Of a DNA stretch of 60,000 nucleotides, positions 22,615 through 33,690 are shown piece by piece. Made by a program: the position numbers and the translations under genes. The DNA comes from Owenia fusiformis (Eukaryota; Annelida; Polychaeta; Sabellida; Oweniidae): assembly GCA_903813345.2 (NCBI GenBank), contig CAIIXF020000012.1, positions 15,682,020 to 15,742,019 of the forward strand. Direction: 5' to 3'. Position 1 is the stretch's first letter. Each line of letters begins with the position of its first letter. A model generated the notes under the pieces. It saw only the letters and a list, made by a program, of their open reading frames with translations, was not told the origin of the DNA and did no database searches.

Positions 22615-24010
22615 TTTGAATTTGTAAACACACGATGTTTTATTGTGGAATCACTCTCATAAGGGTTTTATGAAGTGATTTAGCTGAGTTGGACAAATGG
22701 CAACCTTGGGGAAAAAATTATATATGCAAATGGAGGTGTCCATTATCTAAAAGCAATTTTTTGAAAGCTCTTGACTCAATTAACCATTATATTTTGTTTA
22801 ATAATAAACTTAAAAACTTTGAAATCAACTGTGGAATAGTGGTAACATGGTTTAATAGCTAAGATAGTAAGAACACCAACACAGTGTCTCATTCAACCAT
22901 ACTTCATTATTAACTCATGGTGTGATTCAGGGATCTGTTTCATGTTATATTATTTTTCTATACATTAAACACCTGCATAAATCAAGTAATTTATTGATTT
23001 ATTTGTCACTATTGGTGATCTAATTTCATCATAAAAACATTGATATCTCTAAACATACATACCATAAAATATGTACACTATCTGATTAGTTATTTTTGTA
23101 TAATTTAACATTATCTGATTCATTGATGCTAAAACATGGGTCCCAGGGCTATCATTTTTCCTTTCTATGATATGTTAGAAATTCAATAATTGGCAACCCA
23201 ATTAAACTACTAAGGATTTAAAGAAACCACCAATTAGTCGTGTTTGTACTGCAAGCTTGCTTATTAAAATATTTTGAATAAATGCGAAATACCAAAAATA
23301 AATATGCCTATTTGCATATATGCACAATATCTAATAAGTTATCATTGTATCTTTTAAAATTACCGTATATCTGACTGACCCTGAAAACATTTTGGCTAAT
23401 TTGCATATAATGTAGTACATTTAAATATAACAAATTATTCTTGTATCTTTTTACATTATCTTATTCATTGAGCCTGAAAACATGGGTACGTAAGGGCACA
23501 ACGATTGTGATGCTATCATTATTGCTTTTTAAATTATGTAAGATATTTCAATAATGGCTGCCCTTATTTGCATATATAATTTTCCCCGAAATTAGTTATT
23601 TTTGGCAACCAAATTAAGTCAATAAAAAACCTTGATTAAGTCAATTAGTCAGTTATATTCATTGAACAAAAGCTTACAAGCTTGATATCTAAATAAATAC
23701 GTTATTTCAATCATAAAATATACTAAGTTGCAATTATGCACTCTATCTAATAAATTATTCTTGTATATTTCAACAATATCTTATTCAGTCACCCTCAAAA
23801 CACGAGTTTGGACAAACTAAGTATGCTGCTATCATTTCTTCATTTTCAAGATATAGAAAACAATCAATATTTCAATAATGACCTAGCTAATAAGCCTATA
23901 TTATTTTTTCCCCAAACTAACTTTTTGTCTAACCCAGCTAAATCTCTTCAGGAAACCCTTATTGTCATAAATTAACCAAAAAACATCGTGTTTTTAACAA
24001 TTCATAGGTT
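22615..24010. mobile_element. About 1.4-kb element with inverted ends and internal tandem repeats
   Basis: The left end (acacgatgttttattgtg, aagggttttatgaagtgatt, tagctgagttggacaaa) returns inverted at the right (tctaacccagctaaatctct, ggaaacccttattg, aaaacatcgtgttttt). Between the ends, a ~400-bp unit is repeated about three times with divergence (e.g. caatatctaataagttatca, then ctctatctaataaattattc; ccctgaaaacat; gctatcatttttcc). It has no coding capacity. A non-autonomous DNA element with an internal satellite core is the best description. Confidence 0.6.
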
Positions 24011-24330
24011 CCCTATAGGATGCATAGGAGTGACAAATGTACAATATCTAAGCTACATTTTTACACTAGAATCACTCCCCAAAATCACTGAACCATGAAA
24101 CAACTAATTAGGCAATTTTAGCCTATTTAGGCAAAATTTGACTGAATTTATTAATCGTTTTGTGTTTTTCTTCCATTGAACAACTTCCTTAATTGAAAAC
24201 TGATGACAGATTTGACCAGTTTGCCTGGTCTAAATAATTTGGACTATTAAGCTGTTTTTAGTTCGAATTTAATCATTTAGTGAATCAGTGTGGACAAATG
24301 CATCAATAATTGACACATTACTGGTCAATA

Positions 24331-24636
24331 TCACACGGAATAGCCTGACAACGGTAAAATCAGATACCGTTGTCACAAATGGCGGACATAACCGTCGCTT
24401 CAACTGACCCTTACCTCATTCAGATCGTTTAAATTAAAGACTTTATATCGATGGTAGAACATTATTAACTGTACAATTAATATTAAGACATTTTGATTGA
24501 CTGTTGTTCCAAAGGAATTTAGTCTAGGTGCTCTATTAAACATACAGTTCATGAAAATCTAGTTGAAGCGACGGTTATGCCCGCCATTTGTGACAACAGT
24601 ATCTGACTTTACCGTTGTCAGGCTATTCCGGTGTGA
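24331..24636. mobile_element. MITE with ~70-bp inverted ends
   Basis: The left arm runs TCACACGGAATAGCCTGACA, then acggtaaaatcagatac, then gttgtcacaaatggcgg, then cataaccgtcgcttcaact. The right arm is its near-perfect inverse (agttgaagcgacggttatg, then ccgccatttgtgacaac, then ggctattccggtgtga). 306 bp in total. The centre is non-coding. Confidence 0.85.
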
Positions 24637-24778
24637 ATATGATAACCCTTAAATGTACCTTCCTTCTTTACGCTAATACATAAGATGGAAAATCGAATAT
24701 TATTTTATGAACAGCTTTAATTTGTTTTGCCTTTCTTGCTGACTTGAATTACCTTGACGAGAGCAACATCATCTTTCA
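24637..24778. other. Short spacer, nothing recognised
   Basis: AT-rich sequence between the MITE and the CTG/CAG palindrome cluster. Confidence 0.3.
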
Positions 24779-25005
24779 GCGCTGTAAACAGTACTGCACA
24801 TTGCTGTTCGAGCACTGCACTGTACAGCAATGTACAATGCTATTCTAACATCACCTATATTGAACAGTGTAGAACAGTACTGTTTTTACAGTGCTGTACA
24901 GCACTATTTTAGAAAACAGCGTTGTACACTGCTGTCTTTACAACGCTGTCTAGCACTTTTACATAAACAGCGCTGTATGGTGCTGTTTGAGGCAGTGTAA
25001 ACATA
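24779..25005. repeat. Cluster of short CAG/CTG palindromes
   Basis: About 225 bp packed with units of the type acagcgctgt, acagtgctgt, acagcaatgt and acagtactgt, each a near-perfect 10-bp palindrome spaced roughly 10-25 bp apart. Many could form small hairpins. No coding frame. Confidence 0.7.
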
Positions 25006-25824
25006 ACTATGTAGAAGTATGAGTTGTTAAAGTGACTATGGACATTTTCTCTCAAAATTAAATTATCTGATCAATCAATGAGTAAATACATAAATATACA
25101 GCAAGACCTAAATTTGTGTTTGTTGAATAAGATTAACGATTTTAGGATCAAATCCACTTCTTATGCGCCTAAAACAAAAGAGAAGATATGATATAGGTAA
25201 TATTGTTGTTAAGTTGTTCTCAAGTGATTTCGTTTTGTTTATGTTACACGCCTAACCATCGACAAGGTACAGTCACGTGACAGTGACAAAATATGCCGTA
25301 GTACACTTTTGATGTACTATGTCATCTACTTCAAATGATCCTCAGCAACTTCAATATCTTGTTATAGATCTACCCAGTAAGTCAGGGATCTCTAAATCTT
25401 GACTGAATTTCGCAAAATTCTCTCTAATTTTTGTTTTGCTATGCAAATAACAGCCAAATTACGACTAACACAACTTAAGATAAGTATACAAATATACATA
25501 CAGAGTTAATGCAAAACCGCTTTTTACTTTGGATGCTTCTACGAAAAATAGATAATGTATGTTGTCACATTGGCCTTACAGATCTCAATTCACAGTTAAT
25601 TTTACAGTGAATTATGAAATGCTATAATGTATGTGTAATAGAAGGAACATATTTGATAATAAAGTAATAATTTATAATAATAGGGCTGGCATATCGAAAA
25701 ATTTACTCTAATATTTTGTCCGTTAATCCATAAAATTGTCATTGATATGATTAAATTTCAATGTTACTAATAATTTTTTAGTATTCCATAACCCTGGCTT
25801 TTGAACTTCTACACTTTCCCCCCT

Positions 25825-26408
25825 AGGCAGACATATACCAATTTCTCCATAGTATGTATCATATATCATATTTAAGCTTATCCAAAGTTATATTGATTTG
25901 CCAAATATGATGGTTCAAATGGTAAAAAGTAACAGGCATTTCAAAAATTAGCGTTTTGCCAAAAAGTTCATTTCAGTATCCTGGAAACAGCCCTGACCTG
26001 AATGTGACAGAAAATATGGATGCTATTCTCGAAGATAATATATGGATATCGAGTTCTAAAAAGATGACGTTTAGGGTAGATACTCCAAGGAAACTCTCCT
26101 TATGCCTTAAAAAGGTTTTATGAGGATTACAAAACGCCATCTCCCTATTTGAAGCCAGTTTAAGGTCATATATGGAAAGTATTGCTGCTGTTAACACGGC
26201 GGCTAAGGAGACACACCGACTATTGTTTTGGTGTAAAACTGACTTTAATTTTGTCAAAACACTAACTTTTTCCATTTGTGAGTTGAACCATGATACTCGG
26301 CAAATTAATGTAACTTTGGATGAGCTTTAAAATGATATACGACACATACATGGAGACATTGGTATATGTCTGCCTAGGGGGCCCATAATTTCGGGACACC
26401 CTGTAGCA
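25825..26408 (+). mobile_element. Nested decayed Tc1-type element
   Basis: Inverted internal blocks ctaggcagacatatacca (about 25832) and ggtatatgtctgcctag (about 26360) flank a transposase relic. The right end reads cgggacaccctgta. Sequence and ends resemble the short MITE at 36558-36768, so both belong to one Tc1/mariner-type family. The left outer end is degraded. Confidence 0.6.
25971..26290 (+). pseudogene. C-terminal relic of a Tc1-type transposase
   Basis: The plus frame reads YPGNSPDLNVTENMDAILED, matching the family motif WPxNSPDLNPIENxWxxLK that contains the last catalytic acidic residue. A helical tail follows (TPRKLSLCLKKVL, stop, then FEASLRSYMESIAAVNTA). The stop codon and missing N-terminus make it non-functional. 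Opposite-strand frames here are shadows. Confidence 0.7.
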
Positions 26409-27225
26409 TAAAGTCATCTTGGATTAGCTAGTAAAGATCTCTCCATGAACTCCTTAAGATTATTAAAATTCATAAAAGTGCAACTAAACATAACGTAACG
26501 TACCGACGTCGAGTGGTCAAAGAGGTCGGAAGAAAACACGCCATGGTCACATATTAATCACCATATTAATACTTTCATAAAATAAAATAGCATTCAACGA
26601 AAAAATCACATTTACCTGTTTATCTGTACTAGGGATACAGGAGCACGTTGAACATCACTTGTAACGCATAAAACCCTTAATGCATTTTGAAATTAAATCA
26701 TTGCAATGTTTAATATTATAACTCATGTATTTCAATTACAGGGACAACATACACTGTGAGCTGACAACGTACATTTCTGATTTTTTAAATTATATCAAAT
26801 GCATGAATGTTTATTTAATGTTCACCTGTCCTAAACTGTATAGTTTAGAGAAACACATTCTCATAAAAATATTCGACTCTCTGAGACGTCAGGGGAGAAA
26901 ATTATCAAAGGAAATGTGTAAAAAACAACATTCTTCCAACCGAAGAATCGTATGGGTAGACTATCAACGAAAAAAATCGAGCACTGCTCGAAGATCTTTT
27001 AACGTTATTAGAAAAATAAATGTCTTTGAAATCGAATGCACGCAAAATCAAACATAAAATCCTTTGTGTACTCCTAAAATTTATTTTTGAAAACCTGCAT
27101 CAAACCTACATCATAGTCTTCGCTCAAAATCCAGTTAATAGTGACATAGTACATCAAAAGTGTACTACGGCATATTTTGTCACTGTCACGTGACTGTACC
27201 TTGTCGATGGTTAGGCGTGATGTTA

Positions 27226-27997
27226 TCTCGATCTTGAACTTTTGAATGCACGTGTACCTTACATTTCATGTCGGAAATTGGTGACAGGAAGGAACCCCCA
27301 GACTCTCCACATTTCGTTTGTCCCACATCATTTAAGACTGAATGGTCTATCTTGTATAAAAACTACATATGAGCCAGGACACAGGAAAGGGGGTATTTTC
27401 ACAGTTTTTTTTCAATATTTCGATTTTTTGTTTATCTTAAAAAGCACAAATAGAGAACTTTCATGAGCCATGGCCATGTCTTAACAATTTTTCATTGCAG
27501 TAAGATCAAAAATACATTTAACAGACATTGTGTCTTTGTATCAGTATGACCTGCCTCCGGTAACAGATACATGTAGTCGCAAGATATTTTGTGTTATACA
27601 TTTAAACCCATTCCATAATCGTATACATCCAGTTAGCGCATAATCTCTAGTATAAAACATGTTATTAGTAACTATCTTGTATCATGACAAAGCTGTGAAT
27701 TTACAGTTTTCTTTCCTCACTTTTGTAAACATACCTCTCTGAAGATACAAAGACACATACTGGATTTCAAAGGAAGTTACCAAGACACCATGAATGGTAC
27801 ATGTACAGTCAAAACAACATAACAGATCGTGAACCTTCATAAACTATCAATTTATTAGCAAAGGTCACAATCTAGGTCAAATCTATGTTTTTCCTTATTT
27901 TCTTATCCTGACAGTACACTTAAGGTGCTATGGAAGTTAACAGGAAATGACGAAACAGGAAGTGACAATTTTTTTTGCATTTTAAGACATTTTTTGA
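27226..27997. other. Intergenic, nothing recognised
   Basis: AT-rich sequence with short frames only. Confidence 0.4.
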
Positions 27998-28606
27998 GCA
28001 AAGATAAAAGAGTTCTGGTTTGACCTCCAGTCAATTTAACTATTTCCACATATCATTTACATGACCAGGATCACAATGTGCATGGTCAGAATGACCCTAA
28101 ACATGATGAAATAACCTTTTTAGCCCTTTGAAAGTGTGACTGAAAAAAGCTAAAGTAGGAAGGCAGGGAAGGTCACTGAACAGAATCTTTTGAATTTTCC
28201 AGAAAATGTGCCCAATATAATGCTCTAACTGATACAATCTTTGAAATTTTAGAAAATTGTCTGAAACAAAAATGGCGGTCATAAAAAGGAAAATAGATCG
28301 CTTGTCAAATCAGTTTTTTCATTTTTTTTCTTTTTCTATGAATGATATCAAATTTTCAAAGATTGTGTCATTTAGAGCAATATATTGGGAACATTTTCTG
28401 AAAAATTCGAAAGATTCTGTTCAGTGACCTTTCCTACCTCCGTCTTTTAGCTATTTTTCAGTCACATTTTCAGAGGGCTGAAAAGGTTAATTCTTCATGT
28501 TTAGGGTCATTCTGGTCATGAACATTGTGATCCTGGACCTGTAAATGGTATTTGGAACTAGTTGAATTGACTGGAGGTCAAAACAGAACTCTGTTATCTT
28601 TGATCT
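27998..28606. repeat. Large foldback (inverted repeat, arms ~290 bp)
   Basis: The left arm words caaagataaaagagttctgg, gacctccagtcaattta, cagaatgaccctaaacatga, aggtcactgaacagaatctt and atacaatctttgaaattt return inverted in the right arm as aaattttcaaagattgtgt, agattctgttcagtgacct, tcatgtttagggtcattctg, gaattgactggaggtc and agaactctgttatctttg. The loop is near 28265-28345. The arms differ by point changes and small gaps. It has no coding capacity and no flanking duplication was found. Confidence 0.75.
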
Positions 28607-29118
28607 AATATTGAGATATCCTAGTCCAGAAAGTGGGTCAAAAAGAAGTTCTCGAAACAAATCAATTTTGGTATCATGTTATTGGGGAAATTTTCTCAGG
28701 ACTCCGATTCTGCGATCAGAGCTAAAATCTAAATTCCGGTTCAGATTCTATGACATTGCTTATATGATATGATGGTATCCCAATAATATATAAAATTGAA
28801 TTATTGATGGCTTACAACACACATATGCTAAGGTGAAATCTAGGTCGAATCTTTTTCCTTTTTGAAATCCTGACACTAACATTTTAACAGTTTTATTTGA
28901 ATTTAACATATACAAGAATATGCTAACAGTGTTAATCTTTTGTCGTCAAAAGGCATTTTGTCCCAATTTTGAGTTATCAGTTTCCTAAAGTAGGTAAAAA
29001 ATTATCTAACTACTAATACGGGCAAACACTTTAGAAACCACGTAAAATGCGTTTAATTTACATAAAGAAAATTTTTCAACCATGTTCCGATAGAGATATT
29101 ATTGAGATTTCGCAACTC
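28607..29118. other. Intergenic, nothing recognised
   Basis: AT-rich sequence without a protein-like frame or clear repeat. Confidence 0.4.
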
Positions 29119-29347
29119 ACTTATAGCATGTATATCCTTCTAGTATAACGTATAACGTATGACGCGTTTGATTACGTCATTATTTATTGTGCAGCTCTAT
29201 GCGTCCATAAATGTGAAATTCTCATAAAGCGTCGTCTATACGTAAGAATATCCCACTATCGATGTTTAGAGCTTCGCAATAAATGATGACGTAAGCAAAC
29301 GCTTCATAAGTTATGCGTTACACGGGAATGATAAACATGCTATAAGT
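29119..29347. mobile_element. MITE, 229 bp
   Basis: Ends ACTTATAGCATGTATA and its inverse AACATGCTATAAGT. Inner inverted blocks are gtttgattacgtcattattt against aaatgatgacgtaagcaaac, and cagctct against agagctt. The TGACGTAA words come as an inverted pair. Non-coding. Confidence 0.75.
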
Positions 29348-29571
29348 TCAGTAACATTTTTATATTTAGTCTTTGTATCTTTTAATATTTCAAAAGATTG
29401 TATATATGTAGACATGTAATTTTACAGAGGGACACCTATAACGCCACTTGGCAATTTAGTATATGACCTGTACTTACATGTATATGACAAACAATAAAAT
29501 CTATTTATGAAAATTAGAGTTGTATTTATTGTGACAAAACAAAAATGATTAAAACGTACGCATTGATGTGT

Positions 29572-30326
29572 TTAGGCAAAGTCACAAAGTTTTGGTAATA
29601 TGTAAGGAACAAATTTGCACAAAAAGTCATTAGTCTTTGTATAATTTGTAACGTGTCGTTCGTTAGTCTGTGGCATCACGGTATTGGTAGGCCTGCTGTC
29701 ATCTGTAACACCATCTTGGAGGATTGTGGAATTGTATATTACCTCAGCATCGTCAAAGTCATCATTGTTCTTCAACTGTATTCCTGCATGCAATGATAAA
29801 AATCAGTTTAAATTAGTTCAATAAAAAGTTAAATAGATTAACAATCGCAATGAGATATCGTAGAATGGCAGAAATCATGAAGCGGTTCAGGTCTTTTGCA
29901 GGCTCGTCACAATTTGAATATTATAAACAAACCAGGAATGTTCTATTTAAAACTCATAATACAGTAGTTCCATTCAATAGCAAAGAGAGTCGTAAGTCAT
30001 TTTTCTAGTTATTATTGCGCATTTATATTTATGCTAATGTTTAATTGTTTTTTGATATTAATATGCATGTCTGTCCAACTTATACCTTTTAGCTCTTCAC
30101 GATTATGAACAACTACTACTATCGCAGTACCAGCGACGACACCAATAGCACCAAGTACAAGCACTGCCTTCCAAATTCTTTTTATACTAAAAACGTGGTT
30201 ATCCTGTCCTGTCTCACCTCCTGATTCTTGAGATTCAATGTCCATAAAATAGTTTTTCTCCGTCTGTAAATCATTGGTTGCAGTAGCATTTTGTATTTGG
30301 GTTTTGTTGATGGTTTGTTTTGACAT
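29572..30326 (-). CDS. Small type II membrane protein G1
   Basis: Exon 1 (30086-30326) encodes 80 residues: MSKQTINKTQIQNATATN.., acidic stretch, basic flank FSIKRIWK, then helix AVLVLGAIGVVAGTAIVVVV, ending REELK at donor AAA G|GTATAA (phase 1). Exon 2 (29572-29783, acceptor TGCAG|GAATAC) adds a 69-residue acidic/Thr-rich ectodomain ending DFLCKFVPYILPKLCDFA. Total about 150 residues. The C-terminal loop C-x10-C with LPKLC is shared almost exactly with the adjacent gene G2 (CRLFPHVLPKLC), so the two are a tandem pair. The charge pattern (basic just N-terminal of the helix) predicts a cytoplasmic N-terminus. Function unknown: a membrane-tethered peptide ligand, an antimicrobial-like loop or a receptor subunit are all possible. 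Confidence 0.65.
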
Positions 30327-30456
30327 TTTTATCGATTCGCCATTCAAACTTCGATTTGACTCGTTCGCTCGTTGACTCGTTTCGATTGAATATTTAAATT
30401 AAGGGGACTACTTTACTGTTGAAAAATATCCCACTCTTTATTTCGGCCGTTAAAAT

Positions 30457-30495
30457 GAAACTGAAACCATTTTGGTTTCAAATGAAACTGAAATC
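30457..30495. promoter_or_regulatory. Double IRF/ISRE-like element upstream of G1
   Basis: GAAACTGAAAC (30457-30467) and GAAACTGAAATC (30484-30495) are separated by GGTTTC, the inverse half-site. They lie 130-170 bp upstream of the G1 start codon. Both match GAAANNGAAA exactly. Confidence 0.5.
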
Positions 30496-30663
30496 AAACT
30501 TGGAGAAATGACTATCTTTGAAATGTTGACATTTTTGCTTCTAAACCTATTTTAGTAAGGTAAATGTCATTGTCAGCAACATATTTTCTTAAATATATGC
30601 ATTGGTAGTACATGCATGTAATGTATACATGCATATGTTAAGTGTGCAGTGTGTACATAATGG

Positions 30664-31464
30664 TTACCCAGTCCGGCACAATTTTGGTAAAACATGGGGA
30701 AACAGTCTACACATGAACGTCTGTGTATTTGGAGTACTCGTATTGTGCCTTGTAAGTTCATCATTGCTTTTTATTATAACCCTACATTCTGTTACAAAGT
30801 CTTTTGTGGAGTTGTTCTGTGTCGAATTTTTCGCGGGCGTGTCTGTACATTTTCTTTTGCCCATTCTAAGAAATGCTACTTCAGTGTCATCGACGTCATT
30901 AACTGAATTAAGCACTTGTAGTTGGCTTCCATGATCTATAAATGAAAAACAACAGAAACCTCACCAGAAGCCCATTTCTTACTCCATTATTATCTTACTA
31001 AAGTGTCATTATATCAGTTGTTTAAAGAATTGAATAAAATAGTAATGCAGTTTATTTGAGGTTCAATTTATTTTTAATGACTTATTTTTAGATGACTTTC
31101 CAATGTCATGGTATTTGTTTTTTTTTAAATATATTCATTTATTCCTTTTTATTATAAAATTACCTTTTGGTAGTTGAGTGAAAACAATACCCGCTACAAG
31201 ACCCACTATGCACACCAAAAGGGTGACCATAATTTTCAGTTTGTAGTGTTGTTTGCTGAATATACTGCATTTGGTATATCGTCGTGCATTTGCTTCTGTG
31301 TCGATGTTATCTCGATTGAAAGCACCAGTCTGTGATAGTAAATGATCCGAATCATGATTCGTTACTCGATATGCACCAACAGTCTCTTCATTTGCATCAT
31401 TTTGTACATCATGATTGACACATTTGCACGTGTTATTGGTTTCCCAAGCTTTTTCATTTGACAT
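30664..31464 (-). CDS. Small type II membrane protein G2
   Basis: Exon 1 (31164-31464) encodes 100 residues: MSNEKAWETNNTCKC.., then a tyrosine in GAYRVTN, basic flank RRYTKCSIFSKQHYKLK and helix IMVTLLVCIVGLVAGIVF, ending QLPK at donor AAA G|GTAATT (phase 1). Exon 2 (30664-30935, acceptor TATAG|ATCATG) encodes an 89-residue ectodomain with N-glycosylation sites (KNSTQNNST) and the C-terminal loop TFMCRLFPHVLPKLCRTG. Total about 190 residues. It is the tandem paralogue of G1, lying 340 bp upstream in the same orientation. An upstream in-frame TTG is not a credible start. Opposite-strand frames across exon 2 are shadows. Confidence 0.65.
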
Positions 31465-31604
31465 GGTAAGATCGGCGTATTCTGAAAACTTGCATACAAT
31501 ATTATCCAATGGTACACAATTGTATGTGCAGATCTTATTTCAATTTTAATGGGTTTGGGATACAATGATAACTATAATATACAAGTTGTTCATTATACCA
31601 AAAT

Positions 31605-31636
31605 GGTTTCGATATCATATGAAACAGAAATAGAAA
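31605..31636. promoter_or_regulatory. IRF/ISRE-like element upstream of G2
   Basis: TCATATGAAACAGAAATAG and the following AAAG give three GAAA-type cores. It lies about 155 bp upstream of the G2 ATG. The same TCATATGAAAC(A/C)GAAAT word recurs 190 bp upstream of gene E. Confidence 0.5.
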
Positions 31637-31649
31637 GCAAAACCTCTCT

Positions 31650-32864
31650 AGCTCTGAACATTTTTCTTAAGAAAATATGCAATGATATTGACGTAGCCTC
31701 TTAGATAAAGGTTTATTATTAACTTCAATATTTCACAAAATGTTGTTTGTACCCGAAATGTTTACATGACGCGACGAGCGATATTCTATTTTCTAAAATC
31801 ATCATTCTTTATATTGATTATTATCATAATATATTTAGTATGCTTTGTTGAATTTATAATGAAGCCTATACATCCTGTAAATGACGGAGAGTGTTCGATT
31901 AAGTAATTTCCTACCAAATTGACCATCATTTATTGCTTTAAAGCCCCCATATAAACCACTTTGTTGGCTTATATTGTAGTTTTACCCAATGTATCAAAAA
32001 GTGTTTTATTAAGGATTTTTTGTTAGAAAAATCGTGAATTTATTTAAAACTTACTTTTACAGGACACACGTATCTTTTAATAAGTGATAATTCATACCAA
32101 TGCATAGCATTCATCCTCACATGTTTTTGGCGAAAAAATAATATAATGAAAAATGAAGCCATCAATGCATGAAAATGATTCAGAGAGAAATGCATTTCAA
32201 AATTTTAGTTCTCATAGATGGTATAATAATATCTAAAACATAATATAGTCTTCCTTTTAACCTGGCTAGACAATCAACATTGGTTTATTTTTGAAGTTTA
32301 GCATATTTAGAAAAGATTGACATAAAAGTTTTTGCAATCTATATATTTTTAATGTGCTAAAACATTGAACTTGCAAACTAGATATGGCATTTTATTATTG
32401 AAATAGTGTGTCCTTTGTTCAGTCTTTGCATTGGTGTTAAAAAGATAATCTTTTTTAAAATGTATGGTGAAATATGATGATTAAAAAATGTCAACTTTTT
32501 AAAAAAAAATAGCGGGAAATTTGAATATTTGATCAGAAATGAAAAGCTGACAACTTTATTTTTGTTTTCAAAAATCTCTAAAATAACTTTTAAAGCCACG
32601 ACAAATAGTAAATTTATATTTGATGGATTTATACATATTTTAACATACTAGTATAGACTTAAAAGGGCGTGAAGCCTTTTTACTAAACTCAGACTTTCCA
32701 CACAATAAATTTCAAAATATGTGCGTTATAAAATATTTAATTCGAAATGCTGCGAGGTTTAATCCCGTGAGACTACACACGGGCGACGGCTTATGATTAT
32801 GCTCCGGCTACTACAATAAATTAAATCCACTTATTTCAAAGGAAAGTAACAAGAAGACGGTGTC
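31650..32864. other. Intergenic, AT-rich, nothing recognised
   Basis: No protein-like frame. Runs of A and T dominate. Confidence 0.4.
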
Positions 32865-33203
32865 TTCCCATTTCGCCCCTTCCCATTTTGCCCCTTCCCA
32901 TTTCGCCCCTCATTTATTCCCATTCGGCCCCTTACAATTTCGCCCCTACCCATTTCGCCCCTTCCCATTTTGCCCATTTCCCAAATTGCCCCTTTCCCAT
33001 TTCGCCCCTCTTCCATTTTGGCCCCGTCCCATTTTGCCTCCTTCCCATTTCGCCCCTCATTTCCCCTTTGCCCCTTCCCATTTCGCCCCTTCCCAATTGG
33101 CCCCTTCCCATTTCGCTCCTCATTTATTCCCATTTCGCCCCTTCCCAATTGGCCCCTTTCCCATTTCGCCCCTCGTTCATTCCCGTTTCGCCCCTCATTT
33201 ATT
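32865..33203 (+). repeat. 15-bp minisatellite, pyrimidine-rich orientation
   Basis: About 22 tandem units of the type cttcccatttcgcccc, with variants cccattttgcccc, cccaattggcccc and an occasional catttattcccatttcgcc insert. Open frames in all phases are by-products of the 15-bp period, which is a multiple of three. Confidence 0.92.
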
Positions 33204-33311
33204 AAAAAGTAAAATACCTAGATACTGACCTTTGACCTTGGAATGACCTTGACCTTAGTTCACTTAATCATGGGTCACAGAGGTTCACAACAGCCCTAAC
33301 GACCTTAAATC

Positions 33312-33690
33312 AGGCAAAGGGGCAAAATGGCAAAGGGGCAAAATGGCAAAGGGGCAAAATGGGAAAGGGGCGAAATGGGAAAGGGGCCAATTGGGAAGGG
33401 GCAAAATGGGAAGGGGCGAAATGGGAATAAATTAGGGGCGAAATGGGAAGGGGCGAGATGGGGAGGGGCAAAATGGGAAGGGGTGAAATGGAGAAGGGGC
33501 GACATGGGAAGGGGCAAAATGGGAAGGGGCGATAAGGGAAAGGGGCGATATGGGAAGGGGGCAACACGGGAAAGGGGTGAAATGGCAAAGGGGCAAAATG
33601 GGAAAGGGGCGAAATGAGAAAGGGGCCAATTGGGAAGGAGCGAAATGGGAATAAATGAGGGGCGAAATGGGAAGGGGCGAAATGGGAAGA
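33312..33690 (-). repeat. 15-bp minisatellite, inverted partner array
   Basis: The same unit in the opposite orientation (gggaaggggcgaaat, ggcaaaggggcaaaat), with the same variants including ccaattgggaa and the ataaatgaggggcgaaat insert. A spacer of about 108 bp separates the arrays, so the locus is one long imperfect palindrome. Confidence 0.92.

Larger units (their letters stand above)
25247..27219. mobile_element. 1.97-kb DNA element with perfect 78-bp inverted ends and 6-bp target duplication
   Basis: The first 78 bases (CACGCCTAACCATCGACAAG onward to ..CTATGTCA) are identical to the reverse complement of the last 78. The element is flanked by ATGTTA on both sides (25241-25246 and 27220-27225). 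Perfect ends and an exact duplication indicate a recent insertion. Apart from a decayed Tc1-type relic carried inside, no transposase is visible, so it is non-autonomous. Target length and end sequence do not match Tc1/mariner (TA) or hAT (8 bp), and I cannot assign a superfamily. Confidence 0.88.

Noticed and set aside
25973-26275. 100-codon minus-strand frame
   Set aside because: Antisense to the Tc1-type transposase relic, which explains the open frame.
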